Assembly: GCA_961205875.1 (NCBI GenBank)
Contig: OY540809.1
Coordinates: 35,476,267-35,540,266, forward strand
DNA from: Sialis fuliginosa
Taxonomy: Eukaryota; Arthropoda; Insecta; Megaloptera; Sialidae
Direction of reading: 5' to 3'
Length of the DNA stretch: 64,000 nucleotides
Position numbers and translations under genes: made by a program. Numbering within the stretch: position 1 is the stretch's first letter; each line of letters starts with the position of its first letter. Positions 34,904-47,482 of the stretch are shown here, in pieces. A model generated the notes under the pieces. The model did no database searches. It was not told the origin of the DNA and saw nothing but the letters and a program-made list of their open reading frames with translations.

Positions 34904-35152
34904 ATAAGGTAGTGGCACCAGTCTTGGAAAGGACCCCAGTAATGGCAAATGTTTAATTAAATGTACTGAATTAGAAATATTTGTTAATATTTGATTACTA
35001 CCATTTCTGAATATTAATCTATATACATTTAACTGTCATACAGCGTGATTTGTTAGTAACATAAGTTCATGAGAAATACAAAAAACAAGCCCATTAATCC
35101 AAAAAAACCGAAAACTTGCTCTTATAGCGGCCATAAATGGCACCTTTACCTT
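34904..35152 (+). mobile_element. Family H element, copy 3, internally deleted
   Basis: Ends ATAAGGTAGTGGCACCAGT and GGCACCTTTACCTT; only about 250 bp remain of the about 575-bp complete copy at 25946-26520. Confidence 0.78.
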
Positions 35153-35700
35153 TTATAAAATTGTATTTTTATTGTAAAATATTATTATAGTATCATAATA
35201 ATAAATTAATCGTTGGCTTCTGAATTTCCTACATTTTCTTGTAAATGCCCTCCTCAAGAGGCTCTCCTACTTTTCTTAATTCTTTTTACGTTTTTGTTCC
35301 ATACCCGAACCACATTAATTAGTTAATGCTTCCGAAATGAATATTAACTTCCCAACTGGAAGTTATTATAATCGGTCCGAAAATCAAAATCAAAAATTAC
35401 AATATATTTGTATGTTTCAAGATCACTATAGTATATTTATACTATTTTCAGAAAGATGTCTGTGTGTATGTATGTACGTATGTACGTACGTACGTACGTA
35501 TGTGCGTGTCATTTTTTATGTTCACGAAATCTCGTAAATAAAAAATACTATTGACTTCGTTGGGGTGCCAATCGAAGCGTCTTGACGTAATTATGATCTG
35601 CAGGTTTTTTCGAAATTCAACCCCTAAGGGGGTAAAAAGGGGTGTAAAGCCATAGAAGGGGTGAAAGACGAAAACCACCCTCAAAATTTGAATTTTAAAT
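35153..35700. repeat. Repeat-like segment with GTAC/GTAT microsatellite
   Basis: A (GTAT/GTAC)n tract at 35460-35510 lies between CCCAACTGGAAG.. and ACCCCTAAGGGGGTAAAAAG modules like those in 22900-23220. Frames through the microsatellite on both strands (poly T-Y-V-R) are artefacts. Probably a decayed family C-type copy. Confidence 0.5.
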
Positions 35701-37137
35701 ACTAATAAATAAGTCTACAATTCATGTTGCCATGGAAACAAATGCAATTAAATTTAAATTGTCAGATTAGTTACGTTTTATAAAACAAATACAATTTATT
35801 TCAAATTGTCAAAATAGTTATTCTAAAAATGTGTGTTATATTATTGACATTAGGATATTAGAAAACTTATATTCATAATACAAAGGTGAGTTTTATTTCT
35901 GACCAATTCCATTAAAATTTTTCATATACATATTACAAAAATATTCACATAAACTATATGGAAACAATAAATAATCAGTATTCAAGTATTTGTAATCAGT
36001 GTGAATCATACCGTGTTGGGAAGTTGATTGTGTGGACCTAAAGGGTCTCACCCCACCCCAAGCTTGTTTTAATTTAAATTAACCATAAATTGTTTACTAC
36101 CCTTGCAGAAATATAATTTATTTTAACTAGAAGATTATTAAAACCAACAATCTTAGAACATTAAATGATTGTTATTATTATTTGTTATTTAATTACGTAT
36201 GTACGTTTGCCTGTTAGATGTTCCACAATATGCCTACTAAATATATTTCAACGTTTGCTTAGGTAATCCACTTTTAAGTACTTGAAATGTACACTATTTC
36301 AATTAAAGCACTTAATATGTGAGAGCTACATCAATTTGAATAAGATATACAATAAACATGTATAAATGTTAACAATATGATGCTGCTCTAGAATAGAGTT
36401 TATTGTGCCATTGTTTCATTGTGTAAGGTAAATTTATACAAGTACATGCTAGTTTGGCTTGTTATAGTTATGAAATGTCTGGATTGTACGAGCTTTTTTT
36501 ATTGTTTATTCAGGAGACCTAAAATAGAAAAAATATATCGTGAATGAGAAATATATTAAAATGGATAATTTAAATTACAAAAATATAACGTCTTTGTAAA
36601 TAGCAGTTGCATTATGCTTTATATAATAATTAAATTAATACATATTTTATGTATATTTTGAATATATTACAGTCCAGTACATTTAGACGAAAAATAGATA
36701 TGTATGGGGAAAAAATCGCAAGGAGCTGAATTTTTGTATACACCTTCATTTTGTCTTTATAAATAAGGTACCAAAAGTCTCCCAACAATCCCATGCGAGC
36801 ATTCTTTTTTACAGCCCGCAAAAGGTGCTAACAATTTGTTTTAAGTAAATATCTCTGTATCTAGTGGTTCTATGACTAAAATAGTTATTATCAAATATAG
36901 AATTTAGAAAATTATCTACAATAAAGATCTTACAACTATTTTCGTACAAGTAATCGTTTTCGCTTATTAAGAGGGTATTCTAGTCTAAAAATGTGAAAAT
37001 ATCAAAACATTTTTTTTGCATTTTATCAATAAACAGAGTTTCGAAAATATGTGTTCAAAACCCTATACCTTAATTCCAAAAACTGACGGAGTTACAGCGA
37101 TTTGAAGATGATGCGTAGCATTGAATAGCCAGCTATA
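35701..37137. other. Longest plain stretch of the left half
   Basis: A+T-rich, no inverted repeats or family members noticed, no convincing exon. The phrase ACTGACGGAGTTACAGCGAT near 37080 resembles repeat interiors but has no partner here. Confidence 0.45.
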
Positions 37138-37139
37138 TA

Positions 37140-38308
37140 CAGGATGATCCAGCACTGTCGTGCCAAACTTGAACGGTACATCGAGAAAAATATTTTAAGC
37201 AAAAAACATTATATAAACATGTGTCCGGAAATTTGTCATGAGGGGGCTACAGCCCTCTAAAGATTTTACTCAAAATTAGTTTTTAATTAATATCTTGAGA
37301 ACCTATTGTGCCATAGTTATGAAATTTGAAACAGGGTTTAGTATTAATAAGTGTTATACATATCCAGTAACAACCAATAGTAATTTTGACCAGGGTTGTA
37401 TGGACCCAGGAGGCCCGTCGATTTTTATCCAGTATTTTTTTTTCTTTAATTTTTTCCTGAGTTAAAAATTTGAATAAGACTGTATGAGACAAAATACACA
37501 AAAATATACTTTGCTCATTTATCATAGGATAAACCGTTTACGAGCAATATCAATGCAAAAGAAAGCATGCAGAATTTTACTTAATACGGAAGCTTAAAAT
37601 GAAATAAAATAAATTTATATTTCTGTTCTTTGATTAAAGGTAAGAAAAAAGTTCATGTACATATATCACCTAATACGTGTCCTATTAGACCTATAGCCAG
37701 TTCTATTAATGCTGCAAGTAATTTACTAACATAACTAGAAAGCGATACTTATAATGGCTATTTGTTGGTAAGGATGAATTTTTGGAAGTATATTTTTATT
37801 ATCGTTTTGTCTTATTTTTTATCATAGAACAAGAATATAAAAATATTTTTTGTAATTTGAAGCATCCGTATTAAGTAAAATTCTGCATCCTTTCTTTTGC
37901 ATCCATATTTCTCGTAAACGGTTTATCCTATGATAAATGAGCAAAGTATATTTTTGTGTATTTTGTGTCATACAATCTTATTAAAATGTCTAATTCAGGA
38001 AAAAATTAAAGAACAAAAAAATACTAGATAAAAATCAATGGGCCTACTGGCCCCATACAGCCCTGATCTAAATTATAATTGTTCAATACTGGAAATCGAT
38101 AACACTTATTAATACTAAACACTGTATCAAATTTCATAACTTTAGCACAATGGGGTCTCCAGATATTAAATAAAAACTAATTTTGAATAAAATCTTTGGA
38201 GGGCTGTAGCCCCCTTACGAAAAATTTCCGGACACATGTTCATATAATGTTTTTTGCTTAAGATATGTCTCTTAATTTACTGTTCAAGTTTGGCACTGAA
38301 TCATCCTG
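37140..38308. mobile_element. Family J foldback, copy 2, complete, TA-flanked
   Basis: CAGGATGATCCAGCACTGTC at the left and TGGCACTGAATCATCCTG at the right, both followed by TA. Arms of about 480 bp carry AGGGGGCTACAGCCCTC and its inverse and the same modules as 31868-32861. The 100-200-bp centre has no coding. Mariner-like by end and target; the arms are far longer than classical mariner termini. Confidence 0.85.
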
Positions 38309-39228
38309 TATAAACATTGAACGTGTTTTTCTAGAAACTGAAAACTGAAAATGGCTGCCATAATATCACAAGATCTACTGACCCGATTGACATTTTTATT
38401 TTGAAGTATAATGTCATTTTCATAAAAATTTAAAAAAAATATATATATTTTTCGACTTTGATGAGAAATAACTCTGAACTGGAAACACGGCCAACAATAA
38501 CGCTAATACTGAAAAAAACGTTAGTTAATTACCTATGAAACTGACTCATTGTGGTTGCTCTAGTTATAGACCGAGCTCTGATAGCAAAAAATGATACGTC
38601 ATCGAACACCTCAAATTTAAAAAGTGAAAATGGTTGGAAATAATGTAAACAACATGTTAGACCCGGCAGACTATTAAAAATATGTTAATTGCTATGCTTA
38701 ATGAATTTTTGAAATGAGTTAAAAAAACAATGAATATACCTTACAAAACACCTGCATGAAATTTACACAGTTTATAGTAAATAATGTGCAATTTTTGAAA
38801 AAAAATGCTGCTTAGCAATTTTTGTTAATTACCTTGTCTGCCTTAAATTTTTATAAGTTATAATTTTCAACAAAAGTACGTCACATAACACCATTTTTTT
38901 ATTTATAAAAAAATGAAGTTTGAGATCTCCCCTATCTGTTAAAACTTTGCTGACTGAAAATTTTTGTTAATTACTATGTCTGCCTTAAATTTTTATGAGC
39001 TATAATTTTTAACGAAAGTACGTCACATAACACCTTTTTTTTTTTTTTTTTAAATAAAGTTTGAGATCACCTCTATCTATTATAACTTGTCTGCCTAACA
39101 ATTTTTATTAATTAATACCTGCAAACTTTTATTTTGCCTGCACTATTTTCATAGAATTTCGATAAATGGTAATATTCAAGTTTCCGAGCAAAGAAATATC
39201 TACTACCTGCAAGTCTTATCTCAAATCC

Positions 39229-39608
39229 CAATAGATCAGCGGTTCCCAACTTTCATTTTATTTATTTGTGGAGATCAGTTATCAAGTGCTCGGTGCTTAA
39301 TTAACTTTTTACACAGCTTATGTTTTTTGTTGGGAGGAGGGGGTGTGCCACTGTATCTTTTTTCGCCATAATAAATTTTTTTTCGCGTATCCCTGAGAGT
39401 ACGCGTACTCCAGGCAGGATATTCATCTATTAGGATTTTGGAATTCACGACAATGATTTATTTAAATTTTAAATAAATAATTGTCCTGAATTAACAATCA
39501 AATCATTAAATTTTATAAAATTAATATTTCTATATATTATATATTCATCGGGAGCCGGATGTAAGTCTTTGAAGGGCCGGCGTGCAGGTCCTATTTTGGT
39601 GATCGCTG
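39229..39608. mobile_element. Possible hAT-like element in the interior of the 2.7-kb element
   Basis: CAGCGGTTCCCAAC and GGTGATCGCTG form imperfect inverted ends of hAT character, with TAGAT and GTCTA outside them. The flanking octamers do not match. GGGCCGGCG near the right end is typical of such elements. Confidence 0.4.
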
Positions 39609-39847
39609 GTCTAGGGTCTAGACTCTAGGGTAAACCCTATTTATTTTATTTGAAATAATTATGAATGTTTATTATTATTTTTAACTATTCTGATACATTA
39701 AAAAATTACTATAGTTCCAATAAATAATTGATTGAATCTAGCAAATTATTTATTTAAATCGTTGCAATGAAATATTTTATAAGCTCAATCAAATATCTGA
39801 TAAATTCGATATAATTTATTGATTTAAAAAAATTATAAAAAATAGAA

Positions 39848-40140
39848 TATTATTTAAAAGACATAAATTATAGATAATAATATTCTCTGCAGCATGTCTC
39901 AAATTAATTTTTTTAAACGTAATTACTAAACCGGAAACGGATGCTTACTCTTGTCATTTTTTTTGAAGATTTGTTTTCAAAATAGGAGGTTTTCTTCCCA
40001 GACAAAATTTAATCTTAAATATAAAATTTCACCCTTCGACGATTTGTCGTATTTGAGTTACTGCGCTTACAAACAAACAGACACACAGACATCATAGCGA
40101 AAATAATCAGAATAGATTCAGGGAAGGTATATTCTTTTTC
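39848..40140 (-). mobile_element. Family F repeat, copy 3
   Basis: Inverse of the left part of 5395-6265: TTCGACGATTTGTCGTATTT, CAGACATCATAGCGAAAATA and GATTCAGGGAAGG are recognisable. Lies inside the 2.7-kb element. Confidence 0.65.
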
Positions 40141-40377
40141 TAAATTTCGATAACCCTTCACCAAAATTTCGATGTGACAATGGAGAGGAATTTATTTTTT
40201 TGGTCGTCACATCGAGGCCCATAACTTTTTTAATTTTTAATATTTTTCAATAAAAATTGGTATTCAATAAGTTGAATATATATTTAATAAGATGTCTACT
40301 ACCTGATCGCAAAATAATATGGTATACATATATAAAATTCTCAAACAATGACAATCACATCACAGTGGCTTTCCCCC

Positions 40378-41030
40378 TTAAGACTGACCTGGTAAAAAAC
40401 ATTTTTTCGATAAAAAAACTCTCTTAATATATAAAAGAGATGTAAAACCTCGATTGATAATTAAAAAAAAAAAAAAAAAAGTTGTCAACGGTTATATTAC
40501 ATTTTTTTTAACAAAAAAATGTGGTCGTAGCGCTTAAAAAATTAAGACTGACAAAGTAAAAAACGTTTTTTTTGCTGGCAGCAAAATTTTAATGCAATAA
40601 GAAGTCTCAAAGTTAATGTTAGAAAAAAAATTAAGATGGTGTTTTTTCACGGCCTGCGTATAAACTATTTAAACGAAAAAAAATCATTGGCACGGCGCTT
40701 AAAAATTAAGACTGACATAGTAAAAAACATTTTTTCGATGGCACACAAATTTATAAGCATAGAGGAGGTCTCAAACTTTATTTAAAAAAAAAAAGAAAAA
40801 AGGTGTTATGTCACGCCAACGGTTGAGCCGGACATCCATCTCATGCATGGATGCTGCACATTCAAAATTAAGGCAGACATAGTAATTAACGAAAATTTCC
40901 AGGCAGCAAAGTTTTAACAGATAGGGGAGATCTCAAACTTCATTTTTTTATAAATAAAAAAATGGTGTTATGTGACGTACTTTTGTTGAAAATTATAACT
41001 TATAAAAATTTAAGGCAGACAAGGTAATTA
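40378..41030. repeat. Tandem array of about 142-165-bp units
   Basis: Unit starts TTAAG.C.GAC...GTAA occur at 40378, 40542, 40706, 40868 and 41010. Units share an A+T-rich part, an AGGTCTCAAA-like word and GGTGTTATGTCACG. The opposite arm has related units in inverse (TGTCTGCCTTAAATTTTTAT near 38835 and 38978; a shorter one near 39088). The spacing suggests subterminal binding repeats of the host element. Confidence 0.75.
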
Positions 41031-41474
41031 ACAAAAATTGCTAAGCAGCATTTTTTTTTCAAAAATTGCACATTATTTACTATAAACTGTGTAAATTTCA
41101 TGCAGGTGTTTTGTAAGGTATATTCATTGTTTTTTTAACTCATTTCAAAAATTCATTAAGCATAGCAATTAACATATTTTTAATAGTCTGCCGGGTCTAA
41201 TATGTTGTTTACATTATTTCCAACCATTTTCACATTTTAAATTTGAGGTGTTCGATGACGTACCATTTTTTGCTATCAGAGCTCGGTCTATTACGTTACT
41301 TTGTAAGTTATGAGATAATTATGTTTGTAAGTACTACTATGAAGGAAATTATTAAACACCATATAGCTCAGAGGGTGTTGAAGATAGACCCCACTTTCCC
41401 GTACAATTTTTTACTCACAATGAGCCAAAGAATCAGCTCTTAAAATATATGTATCCCAAACCGGACCAACCTGT

Positions 41475-42261
41475 ATATGAGTACTATAAACGAAGAGTAC
41501 TTCTGTATCTAGCAAATGAGTTTCAAAATATTTGTCTTTGTTTGGTACATGGAGAAATGATTCAAATATTATAATAATCAAATGGTAGGAGCCTACTAAG
41601 TTTGTGATAAGTGAATTTGAATGAAAACTGGTCGACCACTTCTGCATGCGACTATACAAACTTTTCAAATAGGAAATTTCAATTTTATTGGAAAAATCAC
41701 ATAATACATTTTTAATTGATTATAAAATAAGACTTGAAAATAAATCTCTTGTGCAAACACACCTTTATTCTATCAAGTTTCATACACATTGTGTGCCGTA
41801 GTAGCAGCGCCCCTAGCGCTAGAGACGCGTACTAACTGCCACCGATTGTTCCTACGTTCGGATAACTAAATTATTAATTTCCGACTCGTTGTTTTGTGTG
41901 TATGTATGTGTATAGCCAGGCTAGGGACGAAAGCAGAAGAGATCGCCTTGAGCAAAATTATTTAAGGGGTAATGAATAACCAAGATTTTATTGTTGTATG
42001 TTTTAACTCGCTATCAGCATCTGCTTGTGAAATGAAGGTACTACATGTATGTTGTATATGCTGTATAATAGTATCTATAATTAATTGTTAATAATATAAT
42101 TTGTTTATAGAATTATAGTCCAGTTGTCAGACAATTTCGTATAGAGGTGGTGCTAGAAAAAATTACGGAGTACATTTTCTTCAAGAAATTGGTAGATTTT
42201 GGTATATAGAACATAGCGATAGGGGGGTGCATAACTTTCTAGGGGTTTACTATAGGTAAAT
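41475..42261. other. Stretch without supported gene
   Basis: 41795-41860 is less A+T-rich, with GCAGCGCCCCTAGCGCTAGA. No exon or repeat partner can be defended. Confidence 0.45.
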
Positions 42262-43225
42262 ACACTCACGGAAAAAATTAAAGGACCAAAACATTTTTTC
42301 GAAAAAATTGCTCATATTCAAAGTAGTGCCGATAGGTCAAATATGATCCTTTTTTACTTATAGGATATGAAAATTGAAGATAATTTTATCATCTTTTCGA
42401 ATTTAAGAGTATTTTTGTGTTATTAAACTTATTTTTGTGACCAAATCGCGGTTTAATAAAAAAAAATTGAAGATACCCACGAGGATGTTTCATTTTTCTT
42501 CTTCAAAATTTCAAGGTAACCACTTTGTAGGAAATTTTCTCAGCTTTAAAACGCTTTTTTCAAATTTGTTTTAGCATTTTTTGGTGTCGCAATATTCGAG
42601 TTTGAATAAAAAAAGTACCAAAAAGTTTTAAACGACCATAAAGGGCGTAATGTTGATCGCACAAAATAGAAAAAGTATGAATATGAAAGTTTAAATAATC
42701 ACCTATTGTCTCGAATCATTTAAAAAATGTTTAATTTTAACTTAACCCTTCAAATACGAAAAACAAAACAATGTTCCAATTTAAATAATCCTGTAAAAAT
42801 AACCTTTTTTAACCATAGATCTAATGTTTAAAATGTATTCAGAAATTAAGATCTATCAAAGAATAAGAAAATTAGACATATTACCTTCTATGTAAACAAA
42901 GATCCCAGTAAAAATCTTTTAATTTGGCTGAGAAATTGCATTTTTAATTTTTTGTATACGTTTAGGATTTGACCGTACGTTTGATAATAAGATTTTCTTT
43001 GGGATTTTTTTTCGAAAAACAATCAATTTTTGAGAAATCTTGTAATAGGAAAAAAGTTTCTCTTTCTTATTAAAGAATATTCATCATTTTTTTCAGATGT
43101 TTTATATCAATATTGTGAGATCAAGATTATTTTTAATAGGGTACTTTTTCATTTAAACTTGAATATCTCGGCATCAAAAAATGTAAAAAGCATTTTGAAG
43201 CTGAGAAAATTTACTAAATGATGAC
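42262..43225. mobile_element. Foldback element P
   Basis: Inverted arms 42532-42619 and 43138-43215 (AAATTTTCTCAGCTTTAAAA and its inverse, through GGTACTTTTT). The left side begins CACTCACGGAAAAAATTAAA next to TA, a plausible terminus, but no partner is visible on the right where the Q copy starts. Non-coding. Confidence 0.6.
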
Positions 43226-43234
43226 AATCTTGGA

Positions 43235-43813
43235 ACGTTTAAAACGAATTTTGACATTAAAAAATACAGTATAAAAATAAATGTCATTATTATAAGCATT
43301 TTCACATGGTCAGTATTGTCAACTTTATCAGAACACCTAAAAAAGATTTTAAAATGCATTGTAGCTTTATTTTCTAATTGTTTTGTTTGCTATTACTTGT
43401 ACTAGAAATGCAGTTTCGAAGAAATAATATGAATATAAAATATACACGTAAAAAACATTAATTTTTATCATTTCAAAATTTAATTTACAACAATTACCTT
43501 AAATCGTGTCACGAGCGTGACCCGCCGTGCGTAATCGGGCGTGAGTAAAAAAATAGAATTTGTGAGCGTGCGTGATCGTGAGCAAAAATTACTCACGCGC
43601 CCAGCTCTAGTTCAGATATTAAAAAAAGATCAAATAAGTTTACAAAAAAAAAAATTTCTTCAAAATATACTCACAAATGAAAAAAATATACTTTTAATTT
43701 GACTCACGATCACGCACGCTCACAATTCAACATTTGAAAATCGCTCACGCTCACACGGGTCACGGCCGTGACCTGACGTGACCCGAAAAATTCACGGCCC
43801 GCGCTCAGCTCTA
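43235..43813. mobile_element. hAT-like family Q, copy 2, left half inverted
   Basis: 43614-43813 matches 50800-51023 directly and ends CGGCCCGCGCTCAGCTCTA. The adjoining 43235-43613, however, is the inverse of 50533-50790, with the TAGAG terminus (CGCGCCCAGCTCTA) abutting the middle. An extra GTGAGCGTGCGTGATCGTG-rich block (about 43445-43590) is also present. Confidence 0.75.
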
Positions 43814-44309
43814 CAACCAAGTAAGTTATTTTACAAAGACATATTTGTCTGCATTTTATACGTATATTATTATTATTATTATAAATGCATGTTCAAAACA
43901 AAACAAAAACAAAGCGGATTGAAGTGAAAACAGAAACGTTAAGCGTTTTAGAAAACACATCATCTCGGTGAAGTTGGGAGGAGGAATTAAGGCGTCTTTA
44001 TGCAGATACCCTCGCGGACAGAATGCGACAATCACGCTGGAACAATGAGCTAAGAAATTATTCCAGTTTGCAATTATCATTTTCCAGTCGGCGGCACACA
44101 GAGCACAGACGAGGGCCTTAATGAGAATCTTCGTCTGCCTCAGGAAAAACTAACTGTGGAAAAAACACACGTCGTTGTTGTATGATAGAAATTTAATTGT
44201 AAATAAATTTTGTCGAGAATTGTTCATAAAATATCATGGAATAATCCATTTTATAAAGAAGCTAGTGGTTTAGTATCTCAAAAATGATGAGGAATTACTT
44301 TTTTTGCTT
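43814..44309. other. Stretch without recognised feature
   Basis: (ATT)n near 43865-43885 at the start; then ordinary sequence with no supported exon. Confidence 0.4.
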
Positions 44310-44535
44310 CCTCGCAATATCGAAGATACGAGAAGCTTTGTGATCGTTTTAGATTGAGACAAAAAAAATGTTCTCCGATTTCAAAATTTTAAATTGATTT
44401 ATCCGTTTCACGTAAAAGCAAACACTTTTCGTTCCGTGTCTGTCTGTCTGTGTGTCCGCCCATCTGTGTGTCCGTCTGTCCTCTGAACCCTTGTCACACG
44501 CATAACTCTGAACCGATATTGTTGAAAAAATATGA
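44310..44535 (-). mobile_element. Family A repeat, copy 6 (terminal fragment)
   Basis: Starts GCTTCCTCGCAATATCGAAG and runs through CGTTCCGTGTCTGTCTGTCT and ACTCTGAACCGATATTGTTG, where the similarity ends. The rest is missing. Confidence 0.85.
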
Positions 44536-46310
44536 CTTTGTCTCAAAATGCAGATCTATCAAGATCTGATTTCTGTTTCGTAAATATTTTGTTAGAAATT
44601 AATTTCTGAAAATTACCCTGAAAAAACGCCCGTCACTATGGTCTAACCCCTTAATATAAATACAAAAAACAATTTATATTATCATTAAACAGTTTCTTAA
44701 GAATACTAAAGGTAAATCTGAAATAAAGTATTGAATAAAATGTATTATACAGTTTTACAAAACTTCCTGTTTCCCACCGTTCGTATTTAATTTACGTATG
44801 ACTAGGTATATTATTTATTTACAAGATTAAACTCTAAACTCAAAAATAAACTGCTTCATCAGCACAGAAACAGGCATAAAACCATTGATTTGAAACACAA
44901 TTACAATACAAGTAATTGCTACATTTTCTGAGAACCGAAACACGGGTTGATATTAATCATCTCACATGATCCCGCTATTATATTCGCACATATTGATTGT
45001 ATCCTACAAACTGCCGATATCGACTGAAATTCAATTAGAATGACAAACATTACATAACCCACCCATTTTGCAACTGTGTATGTGTGCATACGTTTGTATG
45101 TGTTGTATATATGTATATACTACACTCCTATGTGAGAGGAAGATATGCTTTTTAATTCAGTATGTATGTATACGGTGTGGCTTAAAAACATTCACTATTT
45201 TATTCAAAAAGTTTTATTAAAATAGCACGGCCAAGTGTGTGTTGGGCACGCACCGCACATGATAGGTTTCCGTAGTCGTTACGATTTATAAACAAGAGTT
45301 ATTTCAATTTCTAGCTACAGTGTTCGTTATAATGTCCATTAAAATTACTAACTAAAAGCTACATTCTGGATTTTTTTTAGATTTTTTGCATCGATAGTTT
45401 AGAACGTAGAAGGGGGATGGGACGCTCTGATAATGACATTTAAATGTAAATATATCGTGACTGAAGGGTTGAAATCAAAATGTCATTTAACATTTTTTGT
45501 TTCATTTTAAGAGACCTATCTAATGACATCCTACTCAATGGGGTAAGTGAAAAAAAAGATGTGAGTACACTTTTCAGTATATTTTTCTCATTTTAATCAA
45601 ATGGGAAAAAGACTCTGCACCGTCCACAGGTTTGATCTATGAGTCTGAAATTTTGGGACAATTAACTTTTGATCCAAAGCTAAAACATAGGCCTGCGGGA
45701 CCGAAAAAATAAAAATAAAAAAAATTAAAAAAACACCCCACTCTATATGTAATATGTAAACAAATTCATACTTTGTTTAAAAATACGTTAAATAATTGAA
45801 TACATTCACCAGTAGTTTTGTGTTATTTTGTCTATAAAAATTTCAAAATGAGTAAAAATTATAATTAAATAATGAAGAAGTTCTGACATTTCCGGCCAAG
45901 TACAATTTCATAATTCATTGTTTACACGCGGATCTCTCTCAAGCAAATATTCATACACAATGTCGTAAAACTGAAACTTTTCATTTAACGGCGCTGTAAA
46001 CCTTTTTTGGTAGGTTCCAAACTTTAGACAAGTAATTACTTGCGGCGAGCGTCTTCAGCTTTCTGGAACCGACAACATTCTGCCCAAAACCTGTGGCAAA
46101 AACAATTCTAATAAACAAAAACGGGCTGGAGGTATGCACATTGTTGCACAGGTACTAACAATAAACGTGAAAGTTTTACATTCTTTAGTAAAAGCATTTT
46201 AGATAGAAAAAGTTTTGTCTGAAAATAGGATTTTTTTATAGTAAATTTCTATTTTATTTAGCGCAACAGTTATTTTGGTCATTGAAGTAAATACGATTTA
46301 CTTCACGATA
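44536..46310. other. Long stretch without recognised feature
   Basis: A+T-rich with GT/TA simple sequence at 45075-45125. No inverted repeat, family member or exon could be supported. Confidence 0.45.
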
Positions 46311-46485
46311 TTGCTTCCTCACAATATCGAAGATACGAGAAGCTTTGTGATCGCTTCAGATTGAGACAAAAAAATGTTCTCCGATTTCAAAATTTGAAAT
46401 TGATTTATCCGTTTCACGTGAAAGCAAACACTTTTCGTTCCATGTCTGTCTGTCTGTTCGTCCGTCCGTGTGTCCGTCTATCAGA
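46311..46485 (-). mobile_element. Family A repeat, copy 7 (terminal fragment)
   Basis: TGCTTCCTCACAATATCGAA through CATGTCTGTCTGTCTGTTCG to CGTGTGTCCGTCTATCAG; truncated in the simple-repeat core. Confidence 0.85.
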
Positions 46486-47482
46486 TCAATTGAGGTTTTT
46501 TTTTTAATTTCCTCGATGAAATATGAACCATTAAATTATGTTTATTGTTTATATTATTTACTTTTCTAATGAAAAACTTATTGCACAAAAATCACAAGAT
46601 AGATATACAAAAATATATCTGACAGAAATACTACCCTGAACTATAGTAAGCTATCAATCAGATTCTTAGAAAAAGAGATAGATATATTCCAAACTACAAT
46701 GCATCTCTCTCTCACTTTTTTAACAGATGTTACACCATTGTGTTAATACAGAATGCACTGTCCATTCTCTATGTCTATGGTCGTGTTCACACGTTCTATA
46801 TTAACGTAGTTTTTGTATATGTTATAACTGTTATATTAATCCATCAACCAAGAAAAAGTGTGTTGTGTAAAGTAGTTTTTTTGTGAATTTCCTAATCGCC
46901 ACCACGATTTATCTGAATTGAATAAAGAGGGATCTTAGTGAAAACGTGACGATCCTAACCTAAAATTTACCCGTCACGCAGAAGCTGGAATCCATCGCAG
47001 GTATTAGTTGAGATTTCACCGGTGTTTCAAAAGGTATGTGTCAAAATATTCAATCAGATATGTGTTATAACCATACAGTTCATTATTTCGAAAAATTACC
47101 ACACAGTGGCCAATACGGCCACACCAAAGGAGTAAGGGAGAAACATAAAAAATTGCGTTATTTATCGTTTTAGCGTCCCAAATTATTTTGACGTTTGTGT
47201 GTAGTAAACACAAACTTATAATTTATGTATACAGTATCATCCAAAAGTCGTATTTCAGAACTGATATTAATATTGTTGTATAATAAAGTTGTACGTAAAA
47301 ATACTTTATTATTAATACTGATACCTATATAAGTTTTGATTACAAGTTATTCAAAAGTCATTGATATAATTTTAAAGTAGAGTAACCTAACTTAACCTAA
47401 CAGAAACTAACCAACCCTAAATAAGAACAGTTAACATGTATATTATTAGAGCATCAACATGTTTTTCTATATAAAATTCCTA
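46486..47482. other. Stretch with possible non-coding exon and telomere-like words
   Basis: 46850-47033 is less A+T-rich and ends in donor-like AAAAGGTATGTG, with another CGCAGGTATTAG upstream. 47391-47425 reads TAACCTAACTTAACCTAACA, a degenerate match to the insect TTAGG repeat. Both are weak. No coding is supported. Confidence 0.3.

Larger units (their letters stand above)
38567..41290. mobile_element. 2.7-kb element with long inverted repeats and TTA duplication
   Basis: Starts TAGACCGAGCTCTGATAGCA and ends with its inverse; arms match for roughly 400 bp or more (ATGATACGTCATCGAACACC, GTCTGCCGGGTCTAA). TTA is duplicated (38564-38566 and 41291-41293) as proven by the empty site in the family D copy near 29748. 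TTA fits PIF/Harbinger. The arms contain tandem units; the interior carries other elements (39229-39608, 39848-40140). No transposase frame seen, so it is non-autonomous. Confidence 0.85.
38400..41472 (+). mobile_element. Family D element, copy 3, split by 2.7-kb insertion
   Basis: 38400-38566 and 41291-41472 together match 29580-29928 continuously; the element at 38567-41290 separates CTCTAGTTA from TTACGTTAC. The right end CCGGACCAACCTG is followed by TA. Confidence 0.85.

Noticed and set aside
40378-41030. CRISPR array
   Set aside because: Units of about 142-165 bp are themselves diverged repeats in a eukaryotic element, with no short repeat and unique spacer pattern.
41795-41860. Second CTCF-like site (GCGCCCCTAGCGC)
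   Set aside because: One base too short in the C run to fit the core.
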